Source of the DNA: Flavobacterium limi
Lineage (GTDB): Bacteria > Bacteroidota > Bacteroidia > Flavobacteriales > Flavobacteriaceae
Direction of reading: 5' to 3'
Length of the DNA: 64,000 nt
Assembly: GCF_010645075.1 (NCBI RefSeq)
Contig: NZ_JAADZV010000003.1
Span: forward strand, 1 to 64,000
The notes below the pieces were generated by a model that worked only from the letters and a program-made list of their open reading frames with translations, was not told where the DNA came from and ran no database searches. Shown here one piece after another: positions 60,167 to 64,000 of this stretch (its first letter is position 1; each line of letters starts with the position of its first letter). A program made the translations under genes and the position numbers.

Positions 60167-61540
60167 TTAATTTAATAATTGGTTTTCTTCAGAATTGGAA
60201 GCCCTGGTAACAATGTTCTCCGGAAGTGATTTTTTAGCTTTCGCCCCCATTTTCTTTAATTTTTCGACACTGGAAATCAGGTTTCCTCTTCCCTCAACAA
60301 GCTTGCTCATAGCGTTTTCATATTCGGATTTTGTGTCTTTGATTTTGTTGCCAATTTTTACCAGATCAGTTACAAAACCCTCAAATTTATCATATAATGC
60401 TCCTGCCTGACGTGCTATCTCAAAAGCATTTTCCTGTTGCTTCTGATTGGCCCACATACTGTCAATTGTACGTAAAGTCGCAAGTAAAGTCGTGGGTGTA
60501 ACAATTACAATATTTCGTGCAAAAGCCTTATTATACAAATCGGAATCTTCATTTAAGGCAATGGCAAATGCGGGTTCTATCGGCACAAAAAGCAAAACAA
60601 AATCAGGACTTTCTATTTGATACAGATCGTGATAATTTTTACTTCCAAGCTGTTCAACATGTCTTTTTAAGGAATTGACGTGTTCCTTCAGGAATTCATT
60701 TTTAAAGATTTCGTCTTCTTCATTAGCCCATTTTTCATAAGCAGTCAGTGAAACCTTAGAATCAACAATCATTTTTTTACCGTCCGGCAGATTAATCACT
60801 ACATCGGGAAATACACGATTCCCATCGGCATTGGTAAAACTTTGCTGAACTTCGTATTCCCTGCCTTTTTCAAGTCCTGATTTTTCAAGCACACGTTCCA
60901 GAACCAGTTCGCCCCAGTTGCCCTGCATTTTACTGTCACCTTTTAATGCTTTTGTCAGATTCAAAGTCTCTTTACTCATCTGAATATTCATTTCACTTAA
61001 ACCTAAAATCTGCTGACGAAGGGCTGCATGATAATCAATACTCTCTTTATGTGTCTGCTCTACTTTTTGCTCAAATCCCTGAATTTTATCCTGCAGAGGC
61101 AACAGAATGTTTTTCATGTTTACGGAATTTTGTTCTGTGAATTTTGCCGACTTTTCTTCAAGAATTTTATTCGCCAGATTTTCGAATTCTTTGGTAAATT
61201 TCTGCTGCAGTTCAGTTATTTCGATTTTTTGCTCTTTATGACGTTCCCATAAATTTTCAAAATCAACTTCTTTTTTAGACAACTGTATTGCCAGACTGTC
61301 TTTCTCGTTTCGAATATTATCTTTTTCCAAATGGATTAAATGAAGCTGTTTTTCAAGATTATTTTTTTCACTTTGAAATTGTTCTTTCTGCAATTGAAAT
61401 TGCGCACTGGCCGAATTAAGTTTTTCACTCAAACTTACTTTTTCCGACTCAAATTTAGCCGATGATAAAATTCTTCCTAAATAAATACCTAAGACTGCAG
61501 CAATAACAAAAACTGATAAAAGTGGAAGAATATCCGGCAT
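60167..61540 (-). CDS. rmuC: DNA recombination protein RmuC
   Basis: This 457-aa protein of the RmuC family limits DNA inversions and is thought to be nuclease-like. An N-terminal membrane anchor (LPLLSVFVIAAVLGIYLGRI, residues 5-24) is followed by a long coiled coil (about 30-190) and the conserved C-terminal domain: GNWGELVLERVLEKSGLEKG, FPDVVINLPDGKKMIVDSKV and FVPIEPAFAIAL. The catalytic-like Asp/Lys positions of the PD-(D/E)XK type in VDSK are present. It follows no close neighbour and precedes the thioesterase gene by 43 nt on the same strand. Confidence 0.93.
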   Translation of the reverse strand: MPDILPLLSVFVIAAVLGIYLGRILSSAKFESEKVSLSEKLNSASAQFQLQKEQFQSEKNNLEKQLHLIHLEKDNIRNEKDSLAIQLSKKEVDFENLWERHKEQKIEITELQQKFTKEFENLANKILEEKSAKFTEQNSVNMKNILLPLQDKIQGFEQKVEQTHKESIDYHAALRQQILGLSEMNIQMSKETLNLTKALKGDSKMQGNWGELVLERVLEKSGLEKGREYEVQQSFTNADGNRVFPDVVINLPDGKKMIVDSKVSLTAYEKWANEEDEIFKNEFLKEHVNSLKRHVEQLGSKNYHDLYQIESPDFVLLFVPIEPAFAIALNEDSDLYNKAFARNIVIVTPTTLLATLRTIDSMWANQKQQENAFEIARQAGALYDKFEGFVTDLVKIGNKIKDTKSEYENAMSKLVEGRGNLISSVEKLKKMGAKAKKSLPENIVTRASNSEENQLLN

Positions 61541-61729
61541 AACTACGTTAATTTTTAAGTAAAAGTACGCAATAATACGTAGTTCTTAATCTTTGCAAAT
61601 AAAATTTCACGAATTAGTAACCATTCTAAATTAAAAAAACAATTCAGTTGATTTTAAAAAAAATGTTTTTCAACGCAACCATTTTAAAACGATTGCATCT
61701 ATTTAATTATAAACCTAATAATAATACTC

Positions 61730-62590
61730 ATGAAAAAGTTAATGTTAAGCTTATTTATAGCTTTTGGATTCAGTGCCTGTTCACTGAATGATGATTTACC
61801 ACAGAATACATGTGGAGAATATACGACTGTTCCTTTTAGCGGCTTCCCTCTGCCTTGTAACTATAATCTTAAAGAACAATATCCTAATCCAGCGGCTTTA
61901 ATTGTTAGCAGTCAGGAAAAACTGAATCAGTATTTTACGCAACATGCCAATACATGTTCTGTTACAAGTGACCCAACTATCAATTTCAGCAATAACTTTT
62001 TAGTTGGAATTTTCTCAGGTCAAAAACCAACAAGCGGTTACGGTATAAAAATTACCTCGATAGTAGAAAACAACTGTCAGATTTTTGTTAACTTTTACGA
62101 ATATGGTCCACAAACCGGAGAAACACCTACCACGGGTACAACTTTTCCTGCCGATTATGTTTTAATTCCTAAAACGACAAAACCTATCTATTTTAACAAA
62201 ACTACAGAAAACAAAGACAATATTGTAATTGGAACTTTTGGTGCCGTTAATGACTTTTTCCAGTTAAACGATTACAATATTCTTAAATTCTTAAACGTTA
62301 CGACCGGAAATTATGAATTTGGTCAGTATAAAAATACTGCTACAATAAAAAGGGGTGAATACACGTTGTTCCTGAAAAATGTCCCAACTGAAATCATAAA
62401 CTTAAAAGGCCAAACCAAAACCTACGGATCTCCGGACCCGGCGAATCAGGGCGGTGTTTATTTTGAATTACGCCAAGGTGCCAGTACAACAAAAATCTAT
62501 ATCGACAATACTGATACAGCTGATCAAAGTACAGAAGTGAAAGCTTTCAAGAAGGCAATTAAAGACAAAATTGTACTCCTAAAAATTTAA
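61730..62590 (+). CDS. Lipoprotein with PrcB C-terminal-like domain
   Basis: This 286-aa lipoprotein has its lipobox ending GFSACSLND. The central part, NNFLVGIFSGQKPTSGYGIK, then ITSIVENNCQIFVNFYEYGP, matches the small domain found at the C-terminus of PrcB, a protease-complex subunit. The last third is a separate beta-rich domain. The whole architecture occurs in Flavobacteria as surface or periplasmic lipoproteins of unknown role. The next gene follows after 7 nt and is probably co-transcribed. Confidence 0.75.
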   Translation: MKKLMLSLFIAFGFSACSLNDDLPQNTCGEYTTVPFSGFPLPCNYNLKEQYPNPAALIVSSQEKLNQYFTQHANTCSVTSDPTINFSNNFLVGIFSGQKPTSGYGIKITSIVENNCQIFVNFYEYGPQTGETPTTGTTFPADYVLIPKTTKPIYFNKTTENKDNIVIGTFGAVNDFFQLNDYNILKFLNVTTGNYEFGQYKNTATIKRGEYTLFLKNVPTEIINLKGQTKTYGSPDPANQGGVYFELRQGASTTKIYIDNTDTADQSTEVKAFKKAIKDKIVLLKI

Positions 62591-62597
62591 ACCAATC

Positions 62598-62996
62598 ATG
62601 ACAAAAAAACTATTTCTTTTTATTCTATTTAGCATTTTCACAACAGCCTATCCATTAAAAGTTAACACAGCCAAAACCAGTCAGATAATTGATACCTGGA
62701 TCTGGCAAAAAACGATAGGGGGAGAAAACAATCCTTACATTGCTACTCCAAAAACAATAGGATTCAATAAAAAAATAGTTTTTACCCGCGAAGGAAAAAT
62801 CATTACCTACAAAGATGATGTCGAAATTCGCAACAGCACATATGAAATCAAAAAAGGAATCAGTGTTCTGGATCAGTCAGAGAAAGACCTGATTTCTTTT
62901 GAAGGCAAAACATATATTATAGAAATACTTGATAATCAAAACTTAACAATCATAAGTAATGACTCTGAAGGTACACGTACTATCTACAAAAAATAG
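62598..62996 (+). CDS. Small exported protein, lipocalin-like
   Basis: This 132-aa protein has a Sec signal peptide at residues 1-20. The mature part, IIDTWIWQKTIGGENNPYIA, then KKIVFTREGKIITYKDDVEI and NLTIISNDSEGTRTIYKK, looks like a short lipocalin-type beta barrel similar in plan to many Flavobacterium proteins. It has no lipobox. It follows the PrcB-like lipoprotein by 7 nt, so the two may work together in the envelope. Ligand unknown. Confidence 0.7.
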   Translation: MTKKLFLFILFSIFTTAYPLKVNTAKTSQIIDTWIWQKTIGGENNPYIATPKTIGFNKKIVFTREGKIITYKDDVEIRNSTYEIKKGISVLDQSEKDLISFEGKTYIIEILDNQNLTIISNDSEGTRTIYKK

Positions 62997-63046
62997 GTTA
63001 AAAGTATAAAAAAAGTTATTTTTACCAAAACTAAACCACCCTATTT

Positions 63047-63598
63047 TTGAAAGACGACTTAGACATATATATTAAACAATGTATACAAAATGACAGAGCA
63101 GGGCAACTGAAAATCTATCAGTTGTTCTCGCCTGTTTTATATGGTATTTGTTTAAAATATATGAAAAATGAAGACGACGCCAAAGATGTTTTTCAGGAAG
63201 CGTTTGTTATTGTTTTTCAAAAAATCCATCAATATAAATTTGAAGGCAGCTTTGAAGGCTGGTTAAAACGTATTTTCATCAATAAATTAATCGAAACTCT
63301 AAATAAGAAAAAAAAAGAAAGTTTCTTTTTGGATGTTTTTGATCCTGATACTGATTTTATAGAAGAAGAGGAACTGGAAATTATTCCGATAGCGCAAGAA
63401 AAACTACTCGAATACATTAGAGAATTACCCGATCAATACCGCATGGTTTTTAATTTGTATGTTTTTGAAAAAATGAAACACAGAGAAATTGCGGAACTGC
63501 TCAAAATTTCAGAAGGAACTTCTAAATCCAATTTAAACAGGGCCAAACGAATTTTACAAAAAAGAATTTTGAGTATTAAAAATTTTAAGACAGCATGA
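63047..63598 (+). CDS. ECF-type RNA polymerase sigma factor
   Basis: This 183-aa sigma-70 family factor has region 2 with YGICLKYMKNEDDAKDVFQE, then FEGSFEGWLKRIFINKLIE, and region 4 with IRELPDQYRMVFNLYVFEKM, KHREIAELLKISEGTSKSNL and RAKRILQ. TTG at 63047 is used as start since the N-terminus matches the usual length of the family. A TAnnTTTG-like box TATTTTTG (63042-63049) overlaps this start, so either the message is nearly leaderless or the promoter lies higher. The anti-sigma-like gene follows with an ATGA overlap. Confidence 0.92.
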   Translation: MKDDLDIYIKQCIQNDRAGQLKIYQLFSPVLYGICLKYMKNEDDAKDVFQEAFVIVFQKIHQYKFEGSFEGWLKRIFINKLIETLNKKKKESFFLDVFDPDTDFIEEEELEIIPIAQEKLLEYIRELPDQYRMVFNLYVFEKMKHREIAELLKISEGTSKSNLNRAKRILQKRILSIKNFKTA

Positions 63599-64000
63599 AA
63601 AAGCAAAAAATAGAAGATATTTTTTCATCAATTGAAAACTTTTCGAGTGTTCCACCACCCGAATTATGGAGTAAAATTGAAGAAGAACTTGATAAACCTA
63701 AAAAGAAAAAGAGAGTTATTCTTTGGTGGTCAGCTGCTGCATGTCTGTTATTAGGATTATTACTTCCTGCTGTTTTACATTTTAATTCTAATTCAGGAGT
63801 TGAAACTATAAATAATGGATCGATAGAAAAAAGTATTGTTATTGACGAAAACAAAAATGACGTTAATAACAACAAAACAATATCTGTAGAAAAAAATAAT
63901 ATCAAAAAAGAATCAAGTATTGTAGAGAATTCACCTATAGAAAACACAGTAACTGAATCAAACAACCCTCAAAATAAAAACACATATAGAACAACAACTA
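63595..64000 (+). CDS. Putative anti-sigma factor, cut by the right edge
   Basis: The frame begins at ATG 63595, overlapping the sigma-factor stop (ATGA), and stays open to the window end, giving at least 135 aa. The N-terminal part IEDIFSSIENFSSVPPPELW, then SKIEEELDKPKKKKR, resembles the sigma-binding end of membrane anti-sigma proteins of this lineage. One transmembrane helix follows at about residues 43-62 (VILWWSAAACLLLGLLLPAV), then an Asn/Lys-rich periplasmic stretch. It would hold the ECF sigma factor at the membrane until a signal arrives. The C-terminus is not visible. Confidence 0.75.
   Translation, partial: MKKQKIEDIFSSIENFSSVPPPELWSKIEEELDKPKKKKRVILWWSAAACLLLGLLLPAVLHFNSNSGVETINNGSIEKSIVIDENKNDVNNNKTISVEKNNIKKESSIVENSPIENTVTESNNPQNKNTYRTTT

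Overview
The window looks like the chromosome of a Flavobacterium-type member of the Bacteroidota. It is A+T rich and has TAnnTTTG-type -7 promoter boxes. It also has type IX secretion cargo (both C-terminal sorting types), a PorP/SprF protein, TPR-containing histidine kinases, a zeaxanthin-type carotenoid cluster and intergenic repeats of a flavobacterial kind. No rRNA or intact tRNA gene is visible. No CRISPR array is visible. Everything here comes from reading the sequence; no database search was run.

Layout. (1) 1-4.3 kb is an accessory, eroding region. It holds IS21-like terminal repeats at the left edge, an orphan ORF that reads into them, a complete tyrosine recombinase, two tRNA-3'-end-plus-terminator remnants that may be old attachment sites, a secreted protein of unknown function, and a frameshifted leucine-rich-repeat gene fragment. 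(2) 4.5-14.8 kb is a ten-gene operon for oxidoreductive (3-keto-glycoside type) sugar breakdown: a GMC dehydrogenase with its Tat-type small subunit, a cytochrome c, two Gfo/Idh/MocA oxidoreductases, three TIM-barrel isomerase/epimerase-like proteins, a DUF1080 hydrolase and an MFS transporter. Two perfect AAAACGTTTT palindromes suggest control by a LacI-type regulator. (3) 14.9-21.6 kb (minus) holds a TPR histidine kinase, a LytTR response regulator and a 1328-aa LRR protein with a type A T9SS tail. (4) 22-27.3 kb holds a 1450-aa PKD/SprB-repeat protein with a type B sorting domain, and its PorP/SprF partner. (5) 27.4-29.6 kb holds small genes on the minus strand.

(6) 29.9-37.9 kb is the most intriguing stretch. 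A 58-aa lipoprotein, a TPR-NarL-type kinase and a divergent response regulator are followed by two gene sets: small Cys/His protein, DUF4236, excalibur, TerB-like, coiled-coil membrane protein and vWA-like lipoprotein; then an HsdR-N nuclease-like protein, a lipoprotein and a small Cys protein. Both sets carry the same TTTTACGGA/TCCRTAAAA inverted repeat exactly 28 bp upstream of a TAnnTTTG box, and a related box lies before the kinase operon. This looks like a local regulon and possibly an undescribed envelope-stress or defence system. (7) 38-46.5 kb holds small proteins, a decayed REP-associated transposase with its REPs, a PAP2 phosphatase and an RND efflux operon.

(8) 46.8-54.1 kb holds a TPR protein, an inward-rectifier K+ channel gene broken by one in-frame stop, and a light-response cluster: a CarH-like B12-type photoreceptor repressor, crtI, crtB, crtZ, an SRPBCC protein and a photolyase. 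The crtI promoter has 11-bp direct repeats like a CarH operator. (9) 54.1-55.4 kb holds an inverted REP copy, then a single gene bracketed by exact 9-bp inverted repeats with an attC-like hairpin (an integron-like cassette without integrase), then another repeat. (10) 55.4-64 kb is a core-like region: an AarF/UbiB kinase with a TetR regulator, a TIGR01777 epimerase, YceI, VOC, a thioesterase, RmuC, a PrcB-like lipoprotein, and an ECF sigma factor with an anti-sigma gene cut by the right edge.
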